Assembly: GCF_016598575.1 (NCBI RefSeq)
Contig: NZ_CP066801.1
Location: forward strand, 1,984,001-2,048,000
DNA from: Streptomyces sp. HSG2
GTDB taxonomy: Bacteria; Actinomycetota; Actinomycetes; Streptomycetales; Streptomycetaceae
Direction: 5' to 3'
DNA length: 64,000 bases
In this document: positions 28,901-36,794 of the stretch, piece by piece
Numbering within the stretch: position 1 is the first letter of the stretch
Layout: the number at the start of each line of letters is the position of its first letter
Program-made: the position numbers and the translations under genes
The notes under the pieces: model-generated
Told to the model about the DNA's origin: nothing
The model's input: the letters and a program-made list of their open reading frames with translations, nothing else
Databases searched by the model: none

Positions 28901-30921
28901 CAGATGCGGTACTTGCCCGGGTCCTTGGCCGTGAAGTTGGCCTCGGTGCAGGCCAGCGAGCCCTCGGCGAAGCAGCGCTCCTCCATCGTGAACCAGACGC
29001 GCGCCGGTGCCGCGGTGGTGTAGAGGGAGTCGGAGCGCAGGCCGTAGTCGATGTGGCGCAGCCAGCCGCCGCGCTCGTAGGTCACCGGCTTCTTGAACTG
29101 CCAGTTCTGGGCGTATCGGTTGGTCTCGGCGGTCCACCACAGGGTCATGGCGTTGCCGTTGGGGTCCACGACGTAGTCGAGGTTCCACTTCCACGCCTGG
29201 TCGCAGAAGGAGCCGGCGAAATCGCCCGCCTTGTGGCAGGGCTCGCCGTCGTGGTTGCCGGCCACCGGCACGGTGAACACCGAGCCGGTCTCCGCCTCGC
29301 CGTCCTTCCATCCCGGAAGTCGGTTGCGTCCGAAGTGGTACTGGACGCCGTCCTGGGTGGTGACGCGCCAGTACTCCCCGTCCGCGTCGCCGTTGTTCAG
29401 CCCGGTGTCCTTGAGCAGCTCGACCTTGGAGCCGTCGCCGGAGGACGTCGTCCAGCCCTTGCCCGACTCCCACACCAGGCTGACGGTCTGTCCGCCCAGG
29501 GTCATCGTGGCGTTGTTCGAGCCGTAGCAGAGATCGTGGGTGGGGTGCTTGGCGTTGTTGCCGCCTGCGCGGGCCTTGGCGTCCTGCTTGCAGTTGACGT
29601 ACCGCCGGGTGATCGAGCCGGGCTGGTAGTCCCAGCCGTCGCCGATCGCGGAGGCCTGGTTGTTGGAGGCGCTGGTGCGCCCGTCGACGGTCTGCGAGGA
29701 GTAGGCGAAGGAGACGTCCGGGGCGAGCCCGCCGGGCACCTCGGGCACCTGGAGGCCGTAGGAGTAGGTGAAGGCCCCGGAGGACGAGCCGGCGGCCCAG
29801 TCGCCCGAGGAGGACAGCGGGCTGGCGGTGAAGTCGCCGGAGGCGGAGGCGCCCAGATCGATGGCGCCCATGACGGTGGGGGAGTCGCCCGTGCCGGCGG
29901 CCCGGAAGGCTGCCGGGCGCGCGCTCGTGCCCTCGGACGCCCGCGCCGGGGCGTCCGGCAGCGGGGTGTCGGACTCCTCGGCGTCCGGCGTCGGGGACGG
30001 CTCGTCGGCCCCGGGCGTCTTCTCCTCGCCTTCCGGCGCGGTCGGCGTGTCCCTGCCCGTGTCGGGGGTCGTGGGGGCGCCGGCGTCGGTGAGCAGGGAG
30101 ACCGGGACGACGCCGGTCAGGCGCCGCTCGGTCTCCGCGGGCTCGGCCCCGGACCGGGGCGCGGAGAGGACCCGGTCCACCTCGACGGAGGACTCGACCG
30201 GCACCAACTCGGGGCCGGTTCCCTCGTCGACGGACATCGTCGTGACGCCCTCGCCGCCGCAGTCGAGCGTGGAGGTGTCGGGGAGCGAGCAGTCCTCCAG
30301 CACGGTCAGCCGGAAGCGGTCCGCGGCCTGGGTGCCGAACAGGTCGGTGAAGGTGCTGTGGTCGACCTCGACGGCCACGGAGGCGGTGGGGTCGACCCCC
30401 TCGGGCGGGGTCACCGCCATCAGCACGCCGGGCACGTTGGCCTCGGTGGAGGCGTCCACGGAGGCGAGGTCCACCTCCCAGGTACCGGCGAGGGAGTCCG
30501 GGTCCTCGCCCTCGGGCACGCCGAGCTTGACGGGGGTGGTGCCGACCTGCACCGACTCGCCCGCGTCCAGCTCCGTCAGGTCGGCGGTCTGGTCCGTCGC
30601 CGCGTCCCAGGGGGCCACGTGCGCGGGCTCGTACTCCTCCACCGGCACGTCGGCCGGGCGCGACAGCTCGGTGGGCTCGTCCGAGTCGAGGTCGACGGCG
30701 GTCGCCTCGTCCAGCTCCGGCAGGTCCACCTTGGCGTTGGACGCGCGGTCCATCCCGTCTCCGGGGACGGCGAAGGCCGTGCCCGTCATCGGAGCGACGG
30801 TCAACACGGTGGACAGCACGATCACCAGCGCGGCGCGTCTCGGCCGGCGCCGGGCTCGCACCGCGGCCGGCACGGCCAATCGTCCCCGCCCCGACCAGGA
30901 CATCCCGATCCGACGACGCAT
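22954..30921 (-). CDS. Secreted YD-repeat/RHS polymorphic toxin with ricin lectin, Hint and nuclease domains
   Basis: A 2655-residue exported toxin. Residues 1-51 form a long signal peptide ending TAFA. A Thr/Pro/Asp-rich segment precedes a SpvB/TcB-like region (VPEVPGGLAPDVSFAYSSQT) and then many YD repeats. A ricin-type beta-trefoil (about 1835-1960, QxF/QxW-like repeats AQKFAF, AQEFSR, AQRFHP) interrupts the shell before the RHS core end (GARLYEPGTGRFLSADPVLD...NPVTYSDPTGL, about 2134). A Lys/Ala-rich linker, a Gly/Ser linker and a Hint domain (about 2377-2523, TGTRVLMADG to TPVLVHN) follow. The tip (about 2524-2655) is a DNA/RNA non-specific endonuclease-like domain with NRAHLLAAVLGG and NDKRNFVTM. 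ATG at 30921 is used; an ATG six codons later is possible. Confidence 0.92.
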   Translation of the reverse strand: MRRRIGMSWSGRGRLAVPAAVRARRRPRRAALVIVLSTVLTVAPMTGTAFAVPGDGMDRASNAKVDLPELDEATAVDLDSDEPTELSRPADVPVEEYEPAHVAPWDAATDQTADLTELDAGESVQVGTTPVKLGVPEGEDPDSLAGTWEVDLASVDASTEANVPGVLMAVTPPEGVDPTASVAVEVDHSTFTDLFGTQAADRFRLTVLEDCSLPDTSTLDCGGEGVTTMSVDEGTGPELVPVESSVEVDRVLSAPRSGAEPAETERRLTGVVPVSLLTDAGAPTTPDTGRDTPTAPEGEEKTPGADEPSPTPDAEESDTPLPDAPARASEGTSARPAAFRAAGTGDSPTVMGAIDLGASASGDFTASPLSSSGDWAAGSSSGAFTYSYGLQVPEVPGGLAPDVSFAYSSQTVDGRTSASNNQASAIGDGWDYQPGSITRRYVNCKQDAKARAGGNNAKHPTHDLCYGSNNATMTLGGQTVSLVWESGKGWTTSSGDGSKVELLKDTGLNNGDADGEYWRVTTQDGVQYHFGRNRLPGWKDGEAETGSVFTVPVAGNHDGEPCHKAGDFAGSFCDQAWKWNLDYVVDPNGNAMTLWWTAETNRYAQNWQFKKPVTYERGGWLRHIDYGLRSDSLYTTAAPARVWFTMEERCFAEGSLACTEANFTAKDPGKYRIWYDTPVSLQCKDTGDCWNAAPSFFTRKRIDKVSTSAQRKEGSSSRYTVDVYQLKQSFPTMTTGANTALWLESITRTGYGPGGASGGVYETLPPVTFQASGEYMPNRVLRGADDPRPGFARQRIGRVVNEYGGETVVTYSTPSGACATGEGFPEQDENDQLCYPVAWHPDPSVDNEIDWFHKYVVTQVEELPAVSGAQATATAYEYGTPAWQRAESEFSKKNQRTWAKFAGFDTVTTITGSDDNLTSAKRSKGMVRFYRGLGTDVSVEDVTGAEIGKDHKAFAGRIAEQVDYPSATADRATGWISRSTTELTATELARRDLGDGLDDLVAWRVTETAENSWTKSSGSGDDPRTLRRIGSSTRYDDDGLPTHIEMLGDTGVSGDESCTFTEYTGNPDKHLIGLTRQIRTSPTTCAAADFSDLSTLVEASRVAYDGAGYGTAPTRGMPTETWTLKGDGSGFTSNGTTGYDALGRTVQVTQPGRTASATIAYDPAAGLPHRVTETNELGHTSVETVETGRGTTLTTTDANQHTGQAVYDPLGRLVQAWGPGRAPGTHEVPDLQVRYEVHSGEPAAVVVGTRGHEDRVETSVTVYDGLGRVRQTQEPATGGGRLITDTLHNASGEVWKTNNAYFTTGEPSTTLFFPETSGEVPNATRYTYDGMGRVLTEVPILDGVDVPERRTSYEYGLDHSTVVNPPGTASYRAWTDGLGRTTRVDTFSDVARTTFESIRFTYDEHGRPAEAREDDGTAWTWKYDAIGRIVESTDPDTGTSKTTYDDLDRPVTTTDARGTTLWTGYDILSRPILTRENDSSGRLLGAYSYDQAGGGVGMPYSALRYTESGDAAQTLISGYTNDYQPTVTSTALPEDLADQYGLEPRYTYTQTYTEAGLPHSTRLPAVGALPAEEVINRYDEEGLTDSVSGHDWYGSQTVYSPYGQVLRSTLGSNPYRVWSTASYDEASGELTGMETWRQQAGESGVVTGNKVSATSYTYDGAGNITSLRQGAAGIRERQCFRYDLVGRLNEAWTSADQDACATGGADSAADVAKGEDGSGYWTDYAYAGLSAERASMVEHDLAGDSARDTVTTYGYGAGAAGPHALTSLVHEYTSEAGARVRQTLARVHDAAGNTTSITGASGDTQELTWTHDGLPETVSGQGTNGRTTYRTVDDMCLDVQSGLAATDQPLQVYSCNGTQAQKFAFVPDRPDTDADTGGLRAFGHWCATATGTTSGSAMTIRECAGTAAQEFSRDETGALRHVPSGLCVAVPGSSPAAGTDLRLAACDSSAAAQRFHPQDQARYVYAPGGTRLLTLRGQEATLHLGEAEITNDKDGAPVRVERTYAVPGGSVLRYAYGSYAAGTSRMAALTYDHQGSAYAEVALESGMETRVRKTDPFGAARKGSDTAHRLQTAQGFLGAGRDDSTGFTMLGARLYEPGTGRFLSADPVLDLLDPMQRGGYAYAHNNPVTYSDPTGLSISLSSKEMSLALAGAGLSMADVSQAKRDANRSMASAVASAAGSILRDFLGINDIMSCVGGSVWSCANVVLDLMPWTKAFKMAGKVYSAVKKVMSAVSAWRKAKAAAQRVLSKAKAAIAKAKAAKKKRIEQRKKAAQARKKKAAEKRQTTSNRASQVARKTGNPKQKTAQAKAAPKVSAARSSGAGGSGGKSSTSTSTSKSGSGSGSGGGSSGASARSNGGTSGGGNTSKPADSCATGNSFATGTRVLMADGTAQPIEELEGGDTVVATDPETGETSAEKVTAQITGKGEKHLVKITLDTDGDQGDQTADITATDGHPFWVPELGQWIDATDLTPNTWLQTAAGTHVQITAIKRWTTPTTTVHNLTITNQHTYHVLAGQTPVLVHNCNATYGGLDQSGRATGVEAMLTPSNIGGKTSPSVDPAGWQSGQGYNRAHLLAAVLGGVNNDKRNFVTMHAYANSPVMRGFELQVRDAVKAGENILYRATPIYSGSNPLPLGVTLSGRGNAGFSLDVTIVNRKR

Positions 30922-31424
30922 CACGTAACTCCCCACCCCACGCCCCGTCAGAGGCGCGCCGGGACCCTCGAAACCAGCGAATTGCAGCGAACGCGCGCAT
31001 GAATGACGGACATTCGCGCACTGGGCACGGGAGCTTTCACGACTCTCACCGAGTCCGTACAGGTGACGCACAGCGACCGGTCACGAGTCGGACACGGAAT
31101 GCCCCCCGGAATAGCCACCAAGATCGACTCAGGATGGTCGGAACAATCCCCTAAGGGGTGTGAAGTGCGGGAAGTCGGTCATTGCCGACTGATCGCCCGG
31201 AGCCGAATGCCCGGAAAAAGGATGATCACCGACCTACCCGGTGTCACGCCCGGTGATCGACAACGAATCGATCACGTTCGGGTCTCCGGTCCGCCATCGA
31301 CAACGGCCCCGTTCGCACGGCAACGTGTGCGGGCCCGTGCCCGAACGCGCCCAGGTTCGCAGTCGTGATCACCTGGCGGGGGGACGGGCGCCGTGCCCGT
31401 CGTGTTCCCGGGGAGCCTGCCGTC
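30922..31424. promoter_or_regulatory. Divergent promoter region between RHS toxin and DNRLRE protein
   Basis: A 503-bp gene-free, comparatively A/T-richer stretch between two large divergent genes, so it must hold both promoters. The palindrome CCCCTAAGGGG at 31148-31158 and a ribosome-site-like GGGGAG about 10 nt before 31425 are the only distinct signals seen. An in-frame GTG at 31365 could extend the plus-strand gene. Confidence 0.5.
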
Positions 31425-34400
31425 GTGTCCGACCGATCACCCAGCCGTTCGCTCGTCCAGGCCGGGCCGCGATCCCGTATCGCCGTCCTGGCCGTGTCGC
31501 TCGTCGCCGCCCTGGTGGCGGGCCTCCTGACCTGGGCACCCTGGCACTCGGGCACGACCGGTGCCGCGTCGCCGGGCGCGGACAAGGACGACGCCCCCGC
31601 CGGCGCCGAGGCGGCGATGCGCGAGGCGCGGGAGACGGACGAGGAAGTGGTGGTGGAGACGGAGACCACCGAGTCCTCCCTCACCTACGCCCTGCCCGAC
31701 GGGACCTGGCGCACCGAGAGCCACGCGGTGCCCGTCCGCGCCCAGCGTCCGGACGGGAGTTGGGCGCCCGTCGACGCCCGGTTGCGGTCCGTCGGGGACG
31801 GCGGACGGCTGCGTCCGGCCAACACGCCGGGCGCGGTGGAGTTCGCGGGGAAGGCCGCGGCCGAACGTGGTGCCGGCGGAACGGGCCCGGCGACGGCGAG
31901 CGCCGGCGAGGGCACGGGGCCGGCCGTCGCCGCCGTGTGGCGTCCCACCGCTTCCCGGGGGGAGGCCCGGAAGGTCGCCGAGGCCGAGGTGCCGGAGACC
32001 TTCCTCGCCTCCGCCCGGTACGAGGGGCACACCATCACCTACTCCTGGCCGGGCGAGCTGCCCGACCCGGTCGTCGAGGGCAACCGCGCGCTGTACCGGG
32101 AGGTGCTCCCCGGGGTGGACCTCCTCCTGGTGGCGCGGGAGGTGGGCGGCTTCGGACAGCTGCTGATCGTCAAGGACGAGGAGGCGGCCCGGCAGGAGGC
32201 GCTGCGCGCGGTCTCCTACGGCCTGGCCTCGGACACCGCCGAGTTCACCCTGGACGCCGAGACCGGCGGGGTGACCATCACCGCCGCCGACACCGGCGAC
32301 GTCGTCGGCGCCATCCCCACGCCCTTCGCCTGGGACTCCGACGGGCTGGAGAGCCCCGAGGACCCGGAGGCGGAGCCGTACACCGACACCACCACCGCCA
32401 GGAACACCCTCGCGCTGACCGGACTCACCGGCCCCGAGCCCGGCTCGGCCACGGCCGTCCTGCCGGCCCGGCTCGACGGCGAGGGCACGGGCTCGGCGAC
32501 CCTCACCCTGGACGCCGAGGCGACCGGCCTGCTGACCGGCGATCTCGTCGAGCGGGGCGAGGTGCGGTTCCCCGTCTTCCTCGACCCCACGGTCGAGCGG
32601 ACGGAGAAGGGGTGGACGATGGCCTACCGCCCCTACCCCAACAGCAACTTCTACAACGGCACCAATTTCGGCGGCGGAACGGACGAGGCGCGGGTCGGCT
32701 ACGAGACCCAGACCGGTGGCCTGGCCCGCTCGTACTGGAAGATGAACTTCGGCGGCGGCATCGCCGGGTCGAAGATCCTCTCCGCCTCCTGGAAGATCAA
32801 GAACGTCCACTCCTGGTCCTGCGAGAAGCGGCAGATCGAGCTCTGGCAGACCGGTTCCATCTCCACGTCGACGACGTGGAACAACAAGCCGAGCAAGAAG
32901 CGCGAGCTCGACGCCAAGTCGTTCGCCCACGGCTACGGCAGCGCCTGCCCGGACGCCTACGTGTCCTATGACGCCAAGTCCGGCGCGCAGGACGCGGCCG
33001 ACGGCGGCTGGACCTACCTGACGCTGGGTCTGGAGGCCACCACGGAGACCTCGAAGTACACCTGGCGCAAGTTCGACGCGAACTCGGCCGTCCTCACCGT
33101 CCACTACAACCGCGCCCCGGAGCAGCCCGTCAAGGGGACGATCTCCAACGGCTCGTGCGACACCGTCATCGGCGAGGAGGTGGTCGGTCTCACGGACGTC
33201 GTCATGAGCGCCACCGCCACCGACCTGGACTCCAACCTCAAGGGGTTGCGTTTCCGCCTCTGGGAGACGGGAGCGAGCACCAAGATCCTGGACAAGGTCG
33301 TCACCGGCACCGGCGGTTCGAAGACCCAGACCGCCTCGGTCACCGTCCCGGCGTCGCGGCTCGCCGACGGCAAGACCTACTCCTGGGACATCCGCTCCGA
33401 GGACACCGAGGGCGCCGTATCCACCTACTTCCCGGACGGTCCCGACCCCTGTCGCTTCACCGTCGACGACACCGCGCCCGCCGCGCCCACCCTGACCTCC
33501 TCCGACTACCCGGAGGTCAACGACGAGGGCAGCAACTGGGCCGTCGACGCCCCGCACGGGACGACCGGCACCGTGGTCCTGGACTCCAGCGCCTCGGCCA
33601 CGCGCTACGCCATCGCCTTCAACGGGATCAACTACACCTACATCCATCTCGACGACCCGGGCAACGGGCAGACCTTCCGCGTCGACCGCAACGCCGTCTC
33701 GGGTCACCTCGTCGAGTCGGTGACCCGCGCGGCCCAGGGCGAGCCCGTCACGATCACGCTGCGGGCGCCCACCGCCGGCCCGACGTACATCCACGCCTAC
33801 GCGTTCGACGCCGTCGGCAACCGTTCCGTCCGGGGCCAGATCCGGACGTTCATCCCGGCGGGCAGCACCGACGACGGTCCCGGCGACGTGACCGGCGACG
33901 CCCAACCCGACCTCGTCGTCATCAAGGGCGACGGAAGCCTCTACACCTATCCCGGTGAGGTGGGCGGCGAGGTCTACGGGGGGCTCTACGCCTCCTACGA
34001 CGGCACCGGACGCCAGACGCCTCCCGGGCACTGGTACGACCCGGACGCCACCGCCACGTCCAAGAAGCACGCGCTGATCTCCAAGTGGGGCGACCTCCAC
34101 CCCGGCGACGGCCTCACCGACATCCTGGCCCGCACCCCGGACGGCGGCCTGTGGATCTACCCCGGCGACGGCTACGGCAGCACCGACACCGACCAGCGCG
34201 TGCGAGTCCTGCTGCCGGACAACGCCCCGGACCCCGCCACCTGGGACGAGATGCGGACCGCCGGTGACGTCACCGGGAACGGCGAGGGCGACCTCATGAT
34301 CGTCACCGACGCCGGCGAACTGTGGTTCCTCGGCGGGTACACCGCCGGCGCGTACACCGACGCCGTCCGACTCCTCGGCGGCGGCACCTGGGCCGGTCGC

Positions 34401-34775
34401 GACCTGATCAGCCTCGTCGACGTGGATCTGGACGGCACCGCCGACCTGCTCTGGCGCAACCCGGACAACGGCAACATGTACATCCGGCACGGCGAGCCCG
34501 TCGCGGGCGGCGAGGGCCTCGACCCGATGTCCCTCGCCCTCGCCGTCAACTCCCGCGAGGGCAAGGACACCCTCTACGGAACCCACTGGACCGCCGAGAA
34601 CCTTGACCGGGTCGTCTCCATCCCGGACACCAGCGGCGACGGAATCCCCGACCTGTGGGCCAGGGAGACCGACACCGGCAACATCCGCGTCTACCACCCG
34701 AGCAAGACCGACACCGAGGAGATGGTCAAGATCGTGATGACCGCCGACTGGGGCGACTACCTCGACCTGACCTGA
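31425..34775 (+). CDS. Secreted DNRLRE-domain and FG-GAP/VCBS repeat protein
   Basis: A 1116-residue exported protein. A membrane-spanning signal (about 18-38, RIAVLAVSLVAALVAGLLTW) is followed by a long beta-rich region, a DNRLRE domain (about 385-560: FPVFLDPTVERTEKGW, SYWKMNFGGG, then TYLTLGLEATTE), Ig-like segments and an FG-GAP/VCBS-type beta-propeller (about 820-1116) with repeated GDVTGDAQPDLVVIKGDG, GDVTGNGEGDLMIVTDAG and DVDLDGTADLLWRNPDNG calcium-binding loops. In Streptomyces such proteins often neighbour YD-repeat toxins, so a partner role in secretion or surface presentation is possible. GTG 31425 has the better ribosome site. Confidence 0.85.
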   Translation: MSDRSPSRSLVQAGPRSRIAVLAVSLVAALVAGLLTWAPWHSGTTGAASPGADKDDAPAGAEAAMREARETDEEVVVETETTESSLTYALPDGTWRTESHAVPVRAQRPDGSWAPVDARLRSVGDGGRLRPANTPGAVEFAGKAAAERGAGGTGPATASAGEGTGPAVAAVWRPTASRGEARKVAEAEVPETFLASARYEGHTITYSWPGELPDPVVEGNRALYREVLPGVDLLLVAREVGGFGQLLIVKDEEAARQEALRAVSYGLASDTAEFTLDAETGGVTITAADTGDVVGAIPTPFAWDSDGLESPEDPEAEPYTDTTTARNTLALTGLTGPEPGSATAVLPARLDGEGTGSATLTLDAEATGLLTGDLVERGEVRFPVFLDPTVERTEKGWTMAYRPYPNSNFYNGTNFGGGTDEARVGYETQTGGLARSYWKMNFGGGIAGSKILSASWKIKNVHSWSCEKRQIELWQTGSISTSTTWNNKPSKKRELDAKSFAHGYGSACPDAYVSYDAKSGAQDAADGGWTYLTLGLEATTETSKYTWRKFDANSAVLTVHYNRAPEQPVKGTISNGSCDTVIGEEVVGLTDVVMSATATDLDSNLKGLRFRLWETGASTKILDKVVTGTGGSKTQTASVTVPASRLADGKTYSWDIRSEDTEGAVSTYFPDGPDPCRFTVDDTAPAAPTLTSSDYPEVNDEGSNWAVDAPHGTTGTVVLDSSASATRYAIAFNGINYTYIHLDDPGNGQTFRVDRNAVSGHLVESVTRAAQGEPVTITLRAPTAGPTYIHAYAFDAVGNRSVRGQIRTFIPAGSTDDGPGDVTGDAQPDLVVIKGDGSLYTYPGEVGGEVYGGLYASYDGTGRQTPPGHWYDPDATATSKKHALISKWGDLHPGDGLTDILARTPDGGLWIYPGDGYGSTDTDQRVRVLLPDNAPDPATWDEMRTAGDVTGNGEGDLMIVTDAGELWFLGGYTAGAYTDAVRLLGGGTWAGRDLISLVDVDLDGTADLLWRNPDNGNMYIRHGEPVAGGEGLDPMSLALAVNSREGKDTLYGTHWTAENLDRVVSIPDTSGDGIPDLWARETDTGNIRVYHPSKTDTEEMVKIVMTADWGDYLDLT

Positions 34776-34795
34776 CCCGGTCGGGCCCGACCGGG
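34776..34795 (+). terminator. 20-bp perfect palindrome directly after the DNRLRE gene
   Basis: CCCGGTCGGG followed at once by CCCGACCGGG, starting one base after the stop codon. It can form a hairpin with a minimal loop and may terminate or attenuate transcription into the small downstream gene. Confidence 0.5.
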
Positions 34796-34895
34796 CCCGC
34801 GGGGATCCGTAGGCGACGGGGCCGCGGCCCCGTGCGGCCCGCACGGACCCCCGTCCGCCGCCTCACCGACACCACCACCACCGGAAGGACCCTTC

Positions 34896-35234
34896 GTGAA
34901 GCCCCTCGCCCAGACCGTCCGGAAACGCCCGGTACTCCTCGCGGGCGTGATCACCACGGTGGCGGCCCTCGCCGCGGCGCTGGTCCTGCTCCTGCCCGGA
35001 GACGGTCCCGTCCGGCCCGACGCGGGCAAGTGCCGGGAAGAGGCCGTCGCGGAGGTCGAGGCGGCCGTCGCGGACGGCAGCGAGATCGCCCGGGACATGC
35101 CCGCGCACTGCCAGGGCCTGCCACGGGAGGAGCGCGACGAGATCGTGGCGGAGAGCGCCGACGACGTGGTCCGCGACGAGATGCGCGAGGCCCGGGAGGC
35201 CATGGAGCGGATGGCCGCCACGGCGGGGCCGTAG
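34896..35234 (+). CDS. Small membrane-anchored/secreted acidic protein
   Basis: A 112-residue protein with a basic start and one hydrophobic segment (about 12-34, PVLLAGVITTVAALAAALVL), then an acidic, Glu/Arg-rich helical region with two cysteines (CREEAVAE and HCQGL) that could pair. GTG at 34896 with GGAAGGA upstream. It follows the DNRLRE gene by 120 bp and is probably co-transcribed. No family recognised. Confidence 0.7.
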   Translation: MKPLAQTVRKRPVLLAGVITTVAALAAALVLLLPGDGPVRPDAGKCREEAVAEVEAAVADGSEIARDMPAHCQGLPREERDEIVAESADDVVRDEMREAREAMERMAATAGP

Positions 35235-35288
35235 TCGGGGGCGGCGGTCGCGAGGGGCAGGGCCTCGGAGACGCGGGGTGCTCCCCCT

Positions 35289-35327
35289 CGCACCGGGCCC
35301 CGGTCGCGCCGGCCGGGGCCCGGTGCG
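35289..35327. terminator. 15-bp perfect stem terminator between convergent genes
   Basis: CGCACCGGGCCCCGG and its exact inverse are separated by nine bases, between the stop of the small secreted protein gene and the stop of the GNAT gene. The position fits a bidirectional terminator. Confidence 0.75.
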
Positions 35328-35351
35328 ACGTCGGCGGCCGCGCCCGTCGTG

Positions 35352-35864
35352 TCAGCTCGCCGCCACGAGGGTCGGCGAGGGGAGCGTGCGCAGGGGCTTG
35401 GCGTAGCAGAGACACTCTTCGTGGAAGCGGTAGTAGCCGAACTTCTCGCAGGGCTCGTAGCCGCTGGAGGCGTAGAGGGAGACGGCCTCCGGCTGCCGCT
35501 CGCCCGTCGACAGCACCATGCGGACCCTGCCCGCCGCGCGGGCGTCCTCCTCCAGGGCGGCGAGGACCCGCCGGGCGAGGCCGCGCCCGCGCGCGTGCTC
35601 GACCACGTACATCCGCTTGAGTTCGGCGTCCCCGTCGAGGTTGCCCGTGTCGTTGGCGTCCTGGGCTCGCCAGCCGCCGGAGGCCAGCGGGGCGCCGTCG
35701 TCCGCGTAGGCGATCAGGTACAGCCCGTTGGGCGGGGTGAAGTCGGTCGGGTCCACTGTGGTGGCGTCGCCGCCGTCGCCGTAGCGGACGTGGTACTCGG
35801 CCTGCACCGCGTCGTCCAGCCGGACGGCGTCGGGGTGGTCGAAGGGGACCCGGCGGATGTTCAA
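35352..35864 (-). CDS. GNAT family N-acetyltransferase
   Basis: A 170-residue acetyl-CoA-dependent acyltransferase. The acetyl-CoA loop ELKRMYVVEHARGRGLARRV (V-x3-x-R-G-x-G-x-A type, about 94-113) and the following helix LAALEEDARAAG are clear, as is the late motif YASSGYEPCEKFG. The start is probably TTG at 35864, because the conserved N-terminus LNIRRVPFDHPDAVRLDD begins there and AGGAG lies 8 nt upstream. The substrate is unknown. It is divergent from the exonuclease III gene. Confidence 0.88.
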   Translation of the reverse strand: MNIRRVPFDHPDAVRLDDAVQAEYHVRYGDGGDATTVDPTDFTPPNGLYLIAYADDGAPLASGGWRAQDANDTGNLDGDAELKRMYVVEHARGRGLARRVLAALEEDARAAGRVRMVLSTGERQPEAVSLYASSGYEPCEKFGYYRFHEECLCYAKPLRTLPSPTLVAAS

Positions 35865-35899
35865 CGTCTCTGCTCCTGTGGGTGAACGAGATCCAATAG

Positions 35900-35926
35900 T
35901 TGACGCCGTCCAGTGTGCGGTATCGT
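35900..35926 (+). promoter_or_regulatory. Possible promoter of exoA giving a near-leaderless mRNA
   Basis: TTGACG at 35900-35905 and TATCGT at 35921-35926 lie 15 bp apart, with the exonuclease ATG only 8 nt after the -10-like box and no Shine-Dalgarno in between. This suggests a leaderless transcript, but the spacer is shorter than usual. Confidence 0.4.
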
Positions 35927-35933
35927 GCGCCGG

Positions 35934-36740
35934 ATGCTGACCGTGACCACCGTGAACGTCAACGGACTCCGCGCCGCCGCGAAGAAGGGCTTCGTGGAGT
36001 GGCTCGCCGCGACCCCCGCCGACGTGGTGTGCCTCCAGGAGGTCCGGGCGGAGCCGGCGCAGCTTCCCGAGCACGTCCGCGCCCCGCGCGGGTGGCACGT
36101 CGTCCACGCCCCGTCCCGGCTCAAGGGTCGGGCCGGTGTCTCCCTTCTCACCCGGCGCGAGCCGGAACGGGTGCGGGTGGGCTTCGGCTCCGCCGAGTTC
36201 GACGACAGCGGTCGCTATGTGGAGGTCGACCTGCCGGGCGTGACGGTGGCCTCCCTCTACCTCCCCTCCGGCGAGGTGGGCACCGAGCGCCAGGACGAGA
36301 AGGTCCGTTTCATGGGCGAGTTCCTCGGGCACCTCAAGGAGTCGCGTGAGCGCGCCGCCGCCGACGGGCGCGAGATGCTGGTGTGCGGCGACTGGAACAT
36401 CGCGCACCGCGAGGCCGATCTGAAGAACTGGCGGGGGAACACGGCCAAGTCGGGTTTCCTGCCCGAGGAGCGTGCGTGGCTCGGGCGGGTGCTCGACCCG
36501 GCCGAAGGCGGCTACGTCGACGTGACGCGGGCGCTGCACCCGGACGTGGCGGGACCCTACAGCTGGTGGTCCTACCGGGGCAGGGCCTTCGACAACGACG
36601 CGGGGTGGCGCATCGATCTGGTCGTCGGCACGCGGGGCGTGGCCGGGCGCGCGGTGCGGGCGTACGTGGAACGGGCCGACAGCCACGCCGCGCGCTGGAG
36701 CGACCACGCGCCTGTCACCGCCGTCTTCGCCGACCGCTGA
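35934..36740 (+). CDS. xth: Exodeoxyribonuclease III
   Basis: AP endonuclease/3'-5' exonuclease of base excision repair, EEP fold, 268 residues. Motifs: VTTVNVNGLRAA (Asn), VVCLQEVRAEP (metal-binding Glu), SLYLPSGE, VCGDWNIAHREADLKNW (Asp/Asn) and RIDLVVGT...SDHAPVTAVF (catalytic Asp-His). ATG at 35934 matches the conserved N-terminus MLTVTTVNVNG. No good ribosome site precedes it. The last codons run into a heptamer repeat array. Confidence 0.94.
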   Translation: MLTVTTVNVNGLRAAAKKGFVEWLAATPADVVCLQEVRAEPAQLPEHVRAPRGWHVVHAPSRLKGRAGVSLLTRREPERVRVGFGSAEFDDSGRYVEVDLPGVTVASLYLPSGEVGTERQDEKVRFMGEFLGHLKESRERAAADGREMLVCGDWNIAHREADLKNWRGNTAKSGFLPEERAWLGRVLDPAEGGYVDVTRALHPDVAGPYSWWSYRGRAFDNDAGWRIDLVVGTRGVAGRAVRAYVERADSHAARWSDHAPVTAVFADR

Positions 36741-36794
36741 TCGCCGACCGTCGACCGCCGATCGCTGGTCGCTGATCGCTGATCGCCCACCGTC
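36732..36794. repeat. Nine-unit heptamer tandem array, consensus GATCGCT
   Basis: Nine consecutive 7-base units resembling GATCGCT, GATCGCC or GACCGTC start inside the last codons of the exonuclease gene and run past its stop. Units differ by one to three bases. Slippage-prone simple DNA; no function is evident. Confidence 0.7.

Noticed and set aside
23149..30928. Several long plus-strand frames opposite the RHS toxin (657, 983, 879 and 386 codons)
   Set aside because: Low-complexity Gly/Val/Arg or Ser/Thr translations mirroring the toxin's codon bias; no domain is recognisable.
31437..34844. 1135-codon minus-strand frame opposite the DNRLRE protein
   Set aside because: Repetitive Gly/Val/Asp translation typical of antisense to GC-rich coding DNA; the plus strand has signal peptide and domains.
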